In this document: positions 1 to 8,302 of the stretch, piece after piece
Layout: each line of letters opens with the position of its first letter
How positions within the stretch are numbered: the first letter of the stretch is position 1
Origin: Cohnella algarum
GTDB lineage: Bacteria > Bacillota > Bacilli > Paenibacillales > Paenibacillaceae
Assembly: GCF_016937515.1 (NCBI RefSeq)
Contig: NZ_JAFHKM010000002.1
Coordinates: 6,071,001-6,135,000 of the forward strand
Length of the DNA: 64,000 nucleotides
Direction: 5' to 3'
Notes under the pieces: generated by a model
Database searches by the model: none
What the model saw: the letters and a program-made list of their open reading frames with translations, nothing else
Told to the model about the DNA's origin: nothing
Translations under genes and position numbers: made by a program

Positions 1-1039
1 GCTCGCCGTCATTTTCGCCATAATGAAAGCTGACGCCGTCGAATTCGACCTTCCCCATTCCGTCCTTCGGCCGCTTGCCTTCCCGCCATTTCATCGGGTT
101 GGACTCGGCCAGCACTTCGCCAATGCGGGACGCGGAAGCTTTCGCGCGCACGAACATCGTGAACACCATCGAAATCATCATCAGCGAAAACAAAATTTGC
201 GTCATGTAGTTGACGAAAGCGACGATATGCCCGACTTGCATGCCGCCTTCGCCCACGCCGACTCCCCCGAGCCAAATGACCGCGACGATGCCGAAGTTGA
301 CCGTCAGCGCGATAAGCGGATTGAATACCGCCATCGTTCGCAGAGCCGTTTCCGATTTCCGGCGATAGTCGGCGTTGACGCCGCCGAATTTCTCCGACTC
401 GTAGCCGAAACGGTTGAACGCCTTCACGACCCGGACGCCGGCCAAATATTCCCGCATCATGCCGTTCAGACGGTCCAGAGCTCCTTGAACCTTCGCGAAC
501 AGAGGAAAGCCGACCTTTAAATTCACCGCGATCAAAAGGCCGACGACAGGCACGACGACCGCGAACACCCAGGACAGCGACGGGCTGAGCCGGACGGCCA
601 TGATCAGACTGCCGATTCCGAGAATCGGGGCTTTGGCGAAAATCCGCATCATGCCATTGGCGAAATTTTGCACCTGCGTCATATCGTTCGTCAGCCTTGT
701 CACGAGCGAAGCTTTGTCGAAGCGATCGAGATCGGAAAATGAAAGCGTTTGAATTTTGCGAAACAAATCGCCGCGCAGCTCCGCCGAAAACCGCTGGGAC
801 ACGTGGCTCGCCACGATGTTGCGTCCCGAAGCGAAAACGGCTCCCGCCGCCGTGACGAGAAGCATCCATCCGCCCAGCCGCAGAACGGCGCCCATGTCCC
901 GGTTCGCGACGCCTTCGTCGATTACCCGGGAAATGAGGGCGGGCTGCAGCAGGTCGCACAGCGCCTCGCAAGAGACGAACAGCAGGGCGAGGCTGAACGG
1001 CTTGCCGTATTTGCGTATGTATTTTGCCAAAAAAACCAT
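1..1039 (-). CDS. ABC transporter, membrane domain plus ATPase, 3' part cut by the window edge
   Basis: This is an ATP-driven exporter half-transporter of the LmrA/MsbA/YheI type. The start is the ATG at 1037-1039 (MVFLAKYIRKYG), preceded by GAGGAG. The visible part of about 346 codons is the six-helix ABC membrane domain. It contains typical exporter text such as LTNDMTQVQNF and VRVVKAFNRFGYE. Just before the window edge it enters the ATPase domain (VEFDGVSFHYGEN). The Walker A, signature and Walker B motifs lie outside the window. The substrate cannot be told from sequence. Such half-transporters often work as heterodimers, so a partner may lie beyond the edge. The gene is on the same strand as the cobyrinate synthase 140 bases upstream, but nothing links their functions. 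Confidence 0.85.
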   Translation of the reverse strand, partial: MVFLAKYIRKYGKPFSLALLFVSCEALCDLLQPALISRVIDEGVANRDMGAVLRLGGWMLLVTAAGAVFASGRNIVASHVSQRFSAELRGDLFRKIQTLSFSDLDRFDKASLVTRLTNDMTQVQNFANGMMRIFAKAPILGIGSLIMAVRLSPSLSWVFAVVVPVVGLLIAVNLKVGFPLFAKVQGALDRLNGMMREYLAGVRVVKAFNRFGYESEKFGGVNADYRRKSETALRTMAVFNPLIALTVNFGIVAVIWLGGVGVGEGGMQVGHIVAFVNYMTQILFSLMMISMVFTMFVRAKASASRIGEVLAESNPMKWREGKRPKDGMGKVEFDGVSFHYGENDGE

Positions 1040-1179
1040 GCGATCGTCTCCTCACACGGAAAATGCGCGCCTAACGATCAGTATACATCCGCGGGCGGAA
1101 GCCGGACAATCCGCATCGGCCGCGCTTGGAAGTTTCTTCGTTATTCCGTCGCCCGGAGAGGCATGGCGCGCATCGCCGC

Positions 1180-2649
1180 TCAAAGCGGCCGCTCCCTGCT
1201 CGCGCGATAAGAACCGCATGCCCGTACGAAACGGCGGGCTATGTCCGGATTGGACGCGAAATGCAGATGCGTATATCCCGCGACCAGCTGGGGCAGCCGA
1301 TAGCCTTCGCGCTTCGTTCCGCGCATCCCCGTCGTTTCGTAGGCGTAGGGGAGCTCCCGCTCCGCCGGCGCCTCGTAGACGGAATAGTGGAACTCGTGAC
1401 CTCGCGCCCGCTCGTTGGGCGCAAGCAGGAAATTCCCTTGCGAGCCGGCTGCCTCGCGGTAGCCGAGCGCCGCAAGCCGGGGCTGCATTCGAACCCGTCC
1501 GGGAACGACGCCGACCATCGGGTATCGTTCGCCTCTCGTATTTTCGATGCTTTCCGTCAGGAACATATAGCCCCCGCATTCCGCCAGCGTCGGAAGGCCG
1601 CCTTCGATCCGGGCGCGGATCGATTCCTTCGCCGCATGCCGCTCGGCCAGTTGCGCCGCGAATTCCTCCGGAAAGCCGCCTCCGATGTAAAGTCCGTCGG
1701 CCTCTTCCGGCACGCCCTCTCCCGCGAGCGGCGAAAAATAAACGAGCCTGGCTCCGAAGCGCTCCAGCAGCTCGAGATTTTCCGGGTAGTAAAAATGAAA
1801 AGCCGAATCCAAAGCGATCGCGAGCGCCGGCGCCGCTGATGCGGCGGCGGCACGGACGTCGGGCGGCGCGACTTGGGCGGACTCCGCGGCCGTCGGTTGA
1901 ACGGAGGCGGCATAGCCTGCGGGCGGCGCGAACAAATCCGGCGCAACGTCCAGCTCGGGCGCGGTCGCGAGTTCGACGAGGCGATCCAGGTCGGCGTTTG
2001 CGGCGATCCGCCCGGACAAACGCTCGATCAACGGCTCCAGCTCGCCGCGCTCGATGGCCGGAACCAGCCCGAGATGCCGCTCCGGCATCTCGATTCCTTC
2101 CTCCCGCAGCATGTAGCCCAGCACCGGAATGCCGCACTCCTGCTCGACGGCTTCCTTGACGAGCCTGAAATGATGTTCGCTCCCGACCTTGTTCGCGAAC
2201 ACGCCGACGATCCGGCTTCCTTCCTCGCTCATCAGCTGGAAGCCTTTCACGATCGCCGCCGCGCTGCGCGCGACGCTTTGGCAGCCGACCACGAGCAGCA
2301 CCGGCGCATTGAGCAGCCGGCTGATATGAGCGGCGCTGCCTTCGTTCGAGCGCGGGTCTTTGCCGTCGTACAGCCCCATGACGCCTTCGATGATCGAAAT
2401 GTCCGCGCCCGCGCTCCCGCGAACGTAAATTTCCTTCACCGCTTCCGGACCGCACATCCAGCTGTCCAGATTTCGGGATTTCCTGCCCGTCACGTATGTA
2501 TGATAGGTCGGATCGATATAATCGGGCCCGCATTTAAAGCCTTGAACCGTAAGCCCGATGCGGCGCAGCGCCGCCATTAGCCCGATCGTGACGGTCGTCT
2601 TGCCGACGCTGCTGCCGGTTCCGGCCACGACCAATCGTTTTGCCGGCAT
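1180..2649 (-). CDS. cbiA: Cobyrinate a,c-diamide synthase
   Basis: This 489-residue enzyme amidates the a and c side chains of cobyrinate, using glutamine and ATP, in cobalamin synthesis. The N-terminal dethiobiotin-synthetase-like domain has the nucleotide loop GTGSSVGKTT at residues 10-19, then FKCGPDYIDP and EGVMGLYDG. The C-terminal half is a class I glutamine amidotransferase-like domain with the nucleophile region TLAECGGYMFL and a late His (HLHF). Length and domain order match CbiA/CobB. The ATG follows AAAGGAGG. No cobalamin riboswitch is recognisable upstream and no other cobalamin gene is in the window, so the gene may be isolated or belong to a pathway encoded elsewhere. Confidence 0.93.
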   Translation of the reverse strand: MPAKRLVVAGTGSSVGKTTVTIGLMAALRRIGLTVQGFKCGPDYIDPTYHTYVTGRKSRNLDSWMCGPEAVKEIYVRGSAGADISIIEGVMGLYDGKDPRSNEGSAAHISRLLNAPVLLVVGCQSVARSAAAIVKGFQLMSEEGSRIVGVFANKVGSEHHFRLVKEAVEQECGIPVLGYMLREEGIEMPERHLGLVPAIERGELEPLIERLSGRIAANADLDRLVELATAPELDVAPDLFAPPAGYAASVQPTAAESAQVAPPDVRAAAASAAPALAIALDSAFHFYYPENLELLERFGARLVYFSPLAGEGVPEEADGLYIGGGFPEEFAAQLAERHAAKESIRARIEGGLPTLAECGGYMFLTESIENTRGERYPMVGVVPGRVRMQPRLAALGYREAAGSQGNFLLAPNERARGHEFHYSVYEAPAERELPYAYETTGMRGTKREGYRLPQLVAGYTHLHFASNPDIARRFVRACGSYRASRERPL

Positions 2650-2798
2650 CCCGCGGCCTCCTTTTTTATACCAATTGTCTCATGGCAATTGTGTCGTTTT
2701 TCCAACAGGGCTACATTGTACCATCGGGTTCTTTTGGTTGTCCATTTCCATTATAAGAGGGCCGAAGCTCATTTTGAGCACTTTTTTTGCAAAAGCCC

Positions 2799-2828
2799 TT
2801 GAGAAGATGAACGACAGTATGTTAAAAT
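2799..2828 (+). promoter_or_regulatory. Probable promoter of the tRNA-Arg gene
   Basis: A -35-like TTGAGA (2799-2804) and a -10-like TAAAAT (2823-2828) are 18 bases apart. The tRNA begins nine bases after the -10, which fits a sigma-A promoter driving a short-leader tRNA transcript. The call rests on motif and position only. Confidence 0.5.
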
Positions 2829-2837
2829 AATCAAGCT

Positions 2838-2914
2838 GTCCCAGTAGCTCAGTTGGATAGAGCACTCGCCTTCTAAGCGAGTTGTCGGGGGTTCGAATCC
2901 CTCCTGGGACGCCA
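2838..2914 (+). tRNA. tRNA-Arg (anticodon TCT)
   Basis: The sequence folds as a full cloverleaf. The acceptor stem is GTCCCAG/CTGGGAC, the D arm GCTC...GAGC, and the anticodon stem CTCGC/GCGAG with loop CTTCTAA, giving anticodon TCT. The T loop is TTCGAAT, followed by a G discriminator and an encoded CCA. The anticodon reads AGA/AGG arginine codons. A terminator hairpin follows about 30 bases downstream, so it is probably transcribed alone. Confidence 0.97.
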
Positions 2915-2943
2915 GTTTTACTTAAATAACGCCGATAAAACGC

Positions 2944-2986
2944 AAAATCCCGAACCCCTCCGCATCGAGGGTTTCGGGATTTTTTT
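2944..2986. terminator. Rho-independent terminator after tRNA-Arg, probably bidirectional
   Basis: Arms at 2944-2960 and 2967-2983 form a long, nearly perfect stem (AAAATCCCGAA...CCCCTC with GAGGG...TTCGGGATTTT) and a six-base loop. A T run follows on the plus strand. The minus strand also has a T-rich exit, so the hairpin can end both the tRNA transcript and the convergent gene at 3019-3216. Confidence 0.85.
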
Positions 2987-3018
2987 CGTCAGCGGCCCAT
3001 TTTATCGGATCGCCGCGT

Positions 3019-3216
3019 TCACGAAGCTCGTCCCTCGATCGCAGGAACAGCCGCCAAAATCCGATTGACGCTAAGCGTCCGGAACGATTTCTTGCCCCAG
3101 TCCAAAACTCGGGCCTTCCCGTTGCGGATCGAATAAATCGTCACCAGCCGTTTCGTGGTCGTTCCCTTGCTGTCTTCGTATATAATTTCGACTCGACGAC
3201 CGATGTATTTGTCCAT
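3019..3216 (-). CDS. Small WYL-like protein under LexA control (putative SOS gene)
   Basis: This 65-residue basic protein begins MDKYIGRRVEIIYEDSKG. The ATG at 3214-3216 is chosen because GGAGG lies eight bases upstream. An in-frame ATG five codons earlier lacks a ribosome site. The spacing of hydrophobic and charged residues (VEIIYEDSKG, VTIYSIRNGKARVLDW, FRTLSVNRILAAVP) resembles the C-terminal strands of a WYL ligand-binding domain with no DNA-binding part attached. That resemblance is a judgement by eye, not a search result. Its promoter is embedded between two LexA boxes (3235-3277), so expression during DNA damage is likely. Its biochemical role is unknown. Confidence 0.7.
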   Translation of the reverse strand: MDKYIGRRVEIIYEDSKGTTTKRLVTIYSIRNGKARVLDWGKKSFRTLSVNRILAAVPAIEGRAS

Positions 3217-3234
3217 TACGCTTGCCTCCATATA

Positions 3235-3277
3235 GAACGTTTGTTCTTATTATAAGAGAACAAACGTTCCTTTTCAA
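3235..3277 (-). promoter_or_regulatory. Sigma-A promoter flanked by two LexA (DinR) boxes
   Basis: Read on the minus strand, TTGAAA (3272-3277) and TATAAT (3249-3254) are 17 bases apart. Two SOS boxes of the Gram-positive form GAAC-N4-GTTC lie at 3258-3269 (GAACAAACGTTC, plus strand), inside the spacer, and at 3235-3246 (GAACGTTTGTTC), just downstream of the -10. The boxes are mirror images across the -10 element. LexA bound at either box would block RNA polymerase, so this should be a tightly repressed SOS promoter for the small gene at 3019-3216. Confidence 0.85.
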
Positions 3278-3391
3278 GAATAAAAAAACGCCCGCGCCCG
3301 AGGGAAAGATAGCCGACTATCGCGAAAACGGGAAGTTTCATGTAAAATGTGAGGACATGATTTCTCCGGCAAGGGAAATGGAGGGAGCGTT

Positions 3392-3676
3392 TTGGACAGC
3401 ATTCTGAAAGGGCTTTCGGTTGCGACGGTTATTCTTGCCGTCATCGTCGGCGTCGTGCAGGCGGATCACTACGGCTGGGGGATCGGTTTCTTTTGGTGGG
3501 CGGGCGGCATGATGGGCGGAATTGTCCTTTTTGCCTTTGGCGTTGCCATCGAGCATTTGCAAAATATTTCTCACAACCTGCATGTGTTGGCCAGCCATCT
3601 GGCGCCTTCCAAGCCTCAACCTAGACTGGGCAACTCCAAAGCCGACATTTCCAAACTGAAGGATTTTAAAATTTGA
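3392..3676 (+). CDS. Small two-helix membrane protein, function unknown
   Basis: A 94-residue protein starts at TTG (3392-3394), with GGAGGGAG eight bases upstream; no ATG fits better. Two hydrophobic stretches are visible: LSVATVILAVIVGVVQ near residues 7-24, and a Trp/Gly-rich segment around WWAGGMMGGIVLFAFGVAIE near residues 35-53. A soluble C-terminal tail of about 40 residues follows, rich in Lys, Pro and Ser. It is probably an integral membrane protein of a type common in Paenibacillaceae. No motif suggests a function. It is convergent with the M23 peptidase gene that ends 37 bases downstream. Confidence 0.65.
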   Translation: MDSILKGLSVATVILAVIVGVVQADHYGWGIGFFWWAGGMMGGIVLFAFGVAIEHLQNISHNLHVLASHLAPSKPQPRLGNSKADISKLKDFKI

Positions 3677-3713
3677 CGCGTTCCCGCCCGGCCCAGGCCA
3701 GGCGGGGATTTTT

Positions 3714-4476
3714 CTACAAATAAACGAACACCTTCTCCGCTCCGGGGTGCCACGACACGACGGCCCCGAGCAGCTCCGCGGCCGCCCGAACGCCGACGAA
3801 GGCCATTCCGTCCGCGATCCTAAACGCAGCAACCGCCTTTCCGTCGACATAAGGCTTTTTGGCCTCATGGTCCCAATGGACGGCCTTTCCCAGCGCTGCT
3901 CCGAGCTCGCGCAGCGGCAAATAGACATGACCGTCGATAACTCGGCCGTAGCCGGCGAGTTTATCGTTAACGACGACTTTGACGCCCTCCTCTTCCGGCT
4001 CCTCCCGCTCGTCCGGTCTCGGCTCCCGGGCGTAATAATCGGCCAAGTATTGCGCCGGCTCCACCACTCCCGCTTCCGTAGGCGTATAGCCGTAAGACGG
4101 GCCGGACGTTTTCCTGATTTCATAATGAAGATGAGCGCCGGTGCCGACGCCCGTATTGCCCTGATTCCCGATCCGCTGGCCTTGCTTGACCTGCTGTCCC
4201 GACGACCGCTGCCGACGAAAGATGAGCGTAGCAATGCAAATACCCGTATTTGTCGCGAATCGCCACCACGATGCCGTAATTTCCGAAACCGCTGCCGGGA
4301 ACGCCCATCTGCGCATGCAGGACTTCGCCGGGAGTAAAGGCATGGATCGGCCCGTTTGCGGGCGCCACGACCAGATCGACGCCGCGATGGAACCTGGGAA
4401 CGCCGTAAACCGGGTGCAGCCGCATCCCGAACGGGCTGGTCAGCGTAAAACGAGAATCGAACGGCCATTTTGACAT
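3714..4476 (-). pseudogene. M23 (LytM) peptidase with copper-amine-oxidase-like C-terminal domain, frameshifted
   Basis: The gene encodes a cell-wall endopeptidase, but the reading frame is broken once. The first part (ATG at 4476 behind GGAGG) carries the zinc-ligand region FHRGVDLVVA and runs to YGYLHCYAHLSS. The second part, in another frame, continues GQQVKQGQRIGNQGNTG, has the second zinc motif GAHLHYE, and ends in a beta-rich stalk domain (VVVNDKLAG...YLPLRELGAALG). The frames join if one G is removed from the GGG run at 4198-4200 (minus strand). Both catalytic motifs are intact, so this is either a very recent mutation or a homopolymer sequencing error. No signal peptide is visible at the N-terminus. 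Confidence 0.82.
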
Positions 4477-4787
4477 TTCCGGTCCCTCCGCAACGGATAA
4501 TAGACTGTATCCTATTGTGGCAACCGTACTACGTCATGCCTGCGCCGCGCTAGCTCCTTGTGGATTAATCGCCGCAATCGGCGGAGAACCGTTAAGGACA
4601 ACGGCGCTCCGGCCGAACGCGTCAATCGCCCGCACGGGCAATACCGCAGGGCGCCATGCCGCAACGCGACCGCTTGGGCATGCGCGGATTTGCGGATGCG
4701 GTAGGCATGCGTACTTGCCATGCAAGGCTGCCGACATATATTGACAAGGTGGCGGAAGTCACAAAAACGGTTCCGGTGGTGATATCG

Positions 4788-4892
4788 ATGAGTTATGCTG
4801 GTGGAGCTGGGTACGGCGGCGGTGCTGCATTCGCTCTTGTTCTGTTTATCCTCCTTGTCATTATCCTGAAAGCCGGTTGGGGCGGCTACTAA
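4788..4892 (+). CDS. YjcZ-type sporulation peptide
   Basis: A 34-residue peptide starts MSYAGGAGYGGG and continues with a single hydrophobic helix (FALVLFILLVIILKAGW), ending GGY. This Gly/Tyr-rich head with one short membrane helix is the layout of YjcZ-family peptides found in Bacillus and Paenibacillus spores. GGTGGTGAT precedes the ATG at the right distance. Upstream in-frame ATGs extend into sequence without such features and were not used. A terminator follows at 4958-4990. The family's exact role is not established. Confidence 0.8.
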   Translation: MSYAGGAGYGGGAAFALVLFILLVIILKAGWGGY

Positions 4893-4957
4893 AAATCGGG
4901 GCCTCATTCCTCCTTCAATCCGACTTGCTTAGCCGAGCATGGCAGGATGAATGACTT

Positions 4958-4990
4958 TCCGCTTTCCGCTTGACGGAAGCGGATTTTTTT
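4958..4990 (+). terminator. Rho-independent terminator after the YjcZ peptide
   Basis: The stem TCCGCTT-(T)-CCG pairs with CGG-AAGCGGA around a CTTGA loop, with one bulged T. Seven T residues follow at 4984-4990. Confidence 0.75.
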
Positions 4991-5274
4991 ATGCGGTTTG
5001 GCCCGCCCGCATCCTCATCCTTCAATGGAAAACGTCCAGACCTGTGGATTAGCGAATGACGGAACAAGAAAAACGCCTGTTGGCGTCCGGAATGGCAGCT
5101 CTCCCGGGGATCATGGACATAGGCGGCACTCAAGAACGTATGGCCGGTCAAGATGAGCAGCCGAAACTCGGGCGGCCCCCATGAAGGCCGAGCCGACTTC
5201 CCGAGGGGAGGGGGAGATATCGCAGGAAAAATGCTTCGCACGGCCCGAACGGCGCACCCATGCCCGAAACGCCG

Positions 5275-5310
5275 AAAAAAAGCCGGAACCGCGTATGCAG
5301 CGGCTCCGGC
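5275..5310 (-). terminator. Rho-independent terminator of the Gfo/Idh gene
   Basis: On the minus strand GCCGGAGCCGC and GCGGTTCCGGC form a strong stem with a short loop, followed directly by seven T residues (plus-strand A run 5275-5281). It lies about 80 bases after the stop codon of the gene at 5392-6381. Confidence 0.8.
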
Positions 5311-5391
5311 GTCTGCCCGGCTTTTCCTCAGGCTATCTCCCGATTCTTTCGTCTCTCGCCAGGCGATCCCCTTATCCCCGGGCTATTCCCC

Positions 5392-6381
5392 TTACTCGAA
5401 CGGATATTTCAAGCCCCACTGCGCGCGAATGCGGTCGAGCGTCCGCATGATCGCCAGCGTCTCGTCGAGCGGCATCGCGGCGCTTTCCGTCCGCCCTTCG
5501 CGCAGGCAGGCCATCGCCTCCCGGGCCTCGAACGCGTAGCCGATCGACGTCCGGTCGTCGGCAAACGCGACCGGTTCCTCCCCGTTGACGTGCAAGGTTG
5601 CGGAACGGGTGTTCAGAAACAGCGACGGAATATGGATATGGCCTTTCGTTCCGGATATGTACGCTTCGTTCGGCAGCGCCAACTGCACGGCCCCGCCGAG
5701 CGACGCGCTTCGGCCGCCCTCGTATTCGAACAGCAAGGCGAACCGTTCGTCCACGCCCGTCTCGCCGATATGAACGGAGCTGGCGATTTTGTCCGGCTGG
5801 GCGCCGAAGACGAACGACGCGAACGAAATCGGATAAATGCCCGCGTCGAGCAGCGCTCCCCCGCCAAGCGCGGGATCGAGCAGGCGATGTCCGGGGTTCC
5901 AGCCGAAATCGAACCCGAAATCCGCGCGCAGCGCCCGGACCTCGCCGATCCTCCCTTCGTCCAGCCATTCCCTTACTTTGCGGATCGCCGGCAAATACCG
6001 CGTCCACATCGCCTCCATCAAAAACACCTTATGCTCCTTCGCACAGGCGATGATTTCTTCGGCTTCCGCCGCGTTCATCGTGAACGGTTTTTCGCAGAGG
6101 ACGGCCTTGCCGGCGCGAAGGAACGCAAGCGCGTTCTCCTTATGGGCGGGATGGAGCGTTCCGACATAAACGATTTCCACCTCGGGATCGTTCGCAAGCT
6201 CCTCGTAGCTCCCATACGCGCGCGCGGCCCCGAATTCGCTGGCGAACTTTTGCGCCCTTTCCGCAGACCTGGAACCGACGGCGACCAGCTTTGCATCGCT
6301 CAGCCCGGCCAAGTCCTTGGCGAAGGAAGAAGAAATGCCCCCGGGTCCGGCGATTCCCCATTTAATCGTGCGCTCTGACAT
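5392..6381 (-). CDS. Gfo/Idh/MocA-family NAD(P)-dependent oxidoreductase
   Basis: A 329-residue dehydrogenase of the glucose-fructose oxidoreductase/inositol dehydrogenase family. The Rossmann loop is GIAGPGGISSSFA near residues 9-21 and the EKP motif is at 97-99 (LCEKPFTMNAAEA). The C-terminal half has the family beta-sheet domain with a substrate-site text (GGGALLDAGIYPISFASFVFG). The variant loop GPGG and the DAGIYP motif are typical of the trans-1,2-dihydrobenzene-1,2-diol dehydrogenase-like branch, so the substrate is probably a cyclic polyol or sugar. The ATG follows AAGGATGAT. The gene appears monocistronic and ends in its own terminator. Confidence 0.88.
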   Translation of the reverse strand: MSERTIKWGIAGPGGISSSFAKDLAGLSDAKLVAVGSRSAERAQKFASEFGAARAYGSYEELANDPEVEIVYVGTLHPAHKENALAFLRAGKAVLCEKPFTMNAAEAEEIIACAKEHKVFLMEAMWTRYLPAIRKVREWLDEGRIGEVRALRADFGFDFGWNPGHRLLDPALGGGALLDAGIYPISFASFVFGAQPDKIASSVHIGETGVDERFALLFEYEGGRSASLGGAVQLALPNEAYISGTKGHIHIPSLFLNTRSATLHVNGEEPVAFADDRTSIGYAFEAREAMACLREGRTESAAMPLDETLAIMRTLDRIRAQWGLKYPFE

Positions 6382-6514
6382 CGAACATCATCCTTTACAT
6401 TAGAATGAGTCATTCTTCGAAAAACCTGACTTTCCCGCTATATTATCTCATAAATTTCCAGACGTTTGAACCCGTATCGGCAGAGCATTCGTTTTTTTCG
6501 CGCGTTCGCGATTC

Positions 6515-6640
6515 GCGGCTTCTCGGGCCGACTCCCCGCCTCCTTTGCGGCTTCTCGGCCGCGTCTTCCCCGCCTCTTGCGGCTTCTCGAGTTGATTCCC
6601 GCTTCCTTGGCGGCTTCTCGGCCGCGAACATCCCCGCCCC
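6515..6640. repeat. Four imperfect 32-bp direct repeats
   Basis: The 11-mer GCGGCTTCTCG starts at 6515, 6547, 6579 and 6610, a period of 31-32 bases. Each copy is followed by a similar C-rich stretch (CGACTCCCCGCCTCC, CGTCTTCCCCGCCTC and the like). The repeats lie between the Gfo/Idh start and the 3' end of the lipoprotein gene at 6665. Two copies contain the small palindrome CGGCCG. No gene or terminator is seen here. The role is unknown. Confidence 0.75.
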
Positions 6641-6664
6641 GGCCAATCACGCGGCGGATGCCCG

Positions 6665-8302
6665 CTACCTTGCGCCCACCGCCTCCGCTACTTCCTGCGT
6701 GATTTGCTCGCCGCCTTCCCGCTCCCACTGCAGGACGAACAAGTCGAACGCTTCCGGCGGAAGCTCCCCCGTGATGAGCTTCAAATAGGTGTCCTTCTCC
6801 AGCTTCTGCAGCCGCTCCCATTTTTGTTCCATCGCGGGCGTCGTCCCGTAGAACAAGCCCGGAACGTACGCCTTGTCCGCCTTGCTCACCTCGCCGCCCT
6901 GCAGGTAGGCTTGCGTCATGCTCCACGCCTCCATGTTTTTGAGCGGCGCTTCCCGCTCTTGCATGGCGCTGTCGTACAACCGCTTCGTCTCGGGATCGAG
7001 ATCCTCCGGGTCGACTTCCCCGTTCAGCGCCTTGACCAGCCATTCGTGCCGTTTGACGACCGCATCCGGGTAGTCCAGCAGCAGGTTGAACGGATAGTAA
7101 TTGCGCAGCTGTACACCGGTTTGCTGCGAAATATCGCGCAGCGGCTTGTCTTCGGGAAGCAGGCTGCGCTCGAGCCGGGTCATCGCATTAAGCAGCTTGA
7201 CCGCCGCCTCCGGATTCGGAAAGCCTTTGCGCACGACGAGATACCGGTCCGTGGCGGGCGCCGGGTTCGCGACGAAAACGCCCTGCGCATCGACGGGAGC
7301 CGCGTACACTTTCCATTCGGCTTTCGTGTCATTGGATACCGACTTGCTTAACGGGTAGTAAGGCGCCCACCACGGGCCGAAAAACAAGCCGGCCCGATTC
7401 GTCGCAATGAGCTCCTGCGCATCTTTGCGGAGCGCGAAATCCCGGTCCAGGATGCCTTCCCGGTACCAGTCGGCCAGCTTGGCGAGCGCGGCTCCCGCTT
7501 CCGGCTGGACGGAGCCGTAAACGACGTTGCCTTCCTTATCCCGAATCCACTCCTTGGGGAAGGCGCGAAACGAAGCGAACACCCCGTTCAGTCCGTTCAC
7601 TCCCGTCTTTTCCCCGTACACAAGCTCCTGATCGACCGGAATGCCGACGGTGTCCGCTTCCCCGTTGCCGTCCGGGTCGGACGCGACGAACGCCCGGGCG
7701 ATCCGCCCGATGTCGCCAAGCGTCCTCGGAGCCGGCAGCCGAAGCCGGTCCAGCCAATCCTGGCGCACCCACACATAGGTCGGCGCGTCCGCTTCGATCG
7801 CGATGTTCGGCAGACCGTACAGCCGATCCCCCACCGACGCGTCCTCCAGCGCCTTGCCGCCGGTAGAGTCGTAGAGCGACTTTACGAGGTCGGAGGCGTG
7901 CGCTTCGTACGTTTCCGTCAAATCCTCGAGGCTCCCGCTTTCCGTCAGCAGCCGGAACTGCTCCCGGTTCGCCACGAAGGCGTCCGGCAGATCGTTGCTG
8001 CGAATCGCGAGATCCAATTTCGTCCAATATTGCACTTCGTCGATCGCTTCCCACGCGTAGCGTACGGTGACCCCTGTTTGCTCCGTCAAATACCGGGTGA
8101 GAAAATGGTCCTCGTTCGTATCGCCTTCGGGAAGCTGGGCGTCCGAATACAGATGCGCGATGTTCAGCGTGACGGGCGGACCGGCGGCTTCGGCGCGCGT
8201 TGCCGGGTCCCCGCCTTGCGGACCGCTTCCGAGCGAACAGGCGCATAATGCGGCCAGCAGCGCGCAGCCGGCCAGGCCCCGAACAGCCCGTCTTCCGCTC
8301 AT
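6665..8302 (-). CDS. Extracellular solute-binding lipoprotein (family 1), third gene of the kinase operon
   Basis: This 545-residue protein has an N-terminal lipoprotein signal (RRAVRGLAGCALLAALCAC) with probable lipidated Cys22, so it should sit on the outer face of the membrane. The mature part is a large family 1 sugar-binding protein of the LipO/YtcQ type (WTKLDLAIRSNDLPDAFVA, YGLPNIAIEADAPTYVWVRQDWLD, SDPDGNGEADTVGIP). Its ATG overlaps the stop codon of the response regulator (ATGA), so it is translationally coupled to it. No permease follows it. It may serve the permeases upstream in the locus or act as a binding partner of the sensor kinase; the second idea is inference. Confidence 0.88.
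   Translation of the reverse strand: MSGRRAVRGLAGCALLAALCACSLGSGPQGGDPATRAEAAGPPVTLNIAHLYSDAQLPEGDTNEDHFLTRYLTEQTGVTVRYAWEAIDEVQYWTKLDLAIRSNDLPDAFVANREQFRLLTESGSLEDLTETYEAHASDLVKSLYDSTGGKALEDASVGDRLYGLPNIAIEADAPTYVWVRQDWLDRLRLPAPRTLGDIGRIARAFVASDPDGNGEADTVGIPVDQELVYGEKTGVNGLNGVFASFRAFPKEWIRDKEGNVVYGSVQPEAGAALAKLADWYREGILDRDFALRKDAQELIATNRAGLFFGPWWAPYYPLSKSVSNDTKAEWKVYAAPVDAQGVFVANPAPATDRYLVVRKGFPNPEAAVKLLNAMTRLERSLLPEDKPLRDISQQTGVQLRNYYPFNLLLDYPDAVVKRHEWLVKALNGEVDPEDLDPETKRLYDSAMQEREAPLKNMEAWSMTQAYLQGGEVSKADKAYVPGLFYGTTPAMEQKWERLQKLEKDTYLKLITGELPPEAFDLFVLQWEREGGEQITQEVAEAVGAR

Larger units (their letters stand above)
4893..5391. other. Gene-free stretch with two terminators
   Basis: About 500 bases separate the YjcZ peptide from the convergent Gfo/Idh gene. 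They contain the two terminators listed separately (4958-4990 plus, 5275-5310 minus). The sequence between them gives only short open frames without ribosome sites or plausible composition. Nothing else was recognised. Confidence 0.6.

Noticed and set aside
23..520. Plus-strand gene opposite the ABC transporter
   Set aside because: It is the antisense reading of a clear ABC membrane domain and shows only charged, low-complexity text.
2650..2798. Cobalamin riboswitch ahead of the cobyrinate synthase gene
   Set aside because: No B12-box-like sequence or conserved helices could be found in the short leader.
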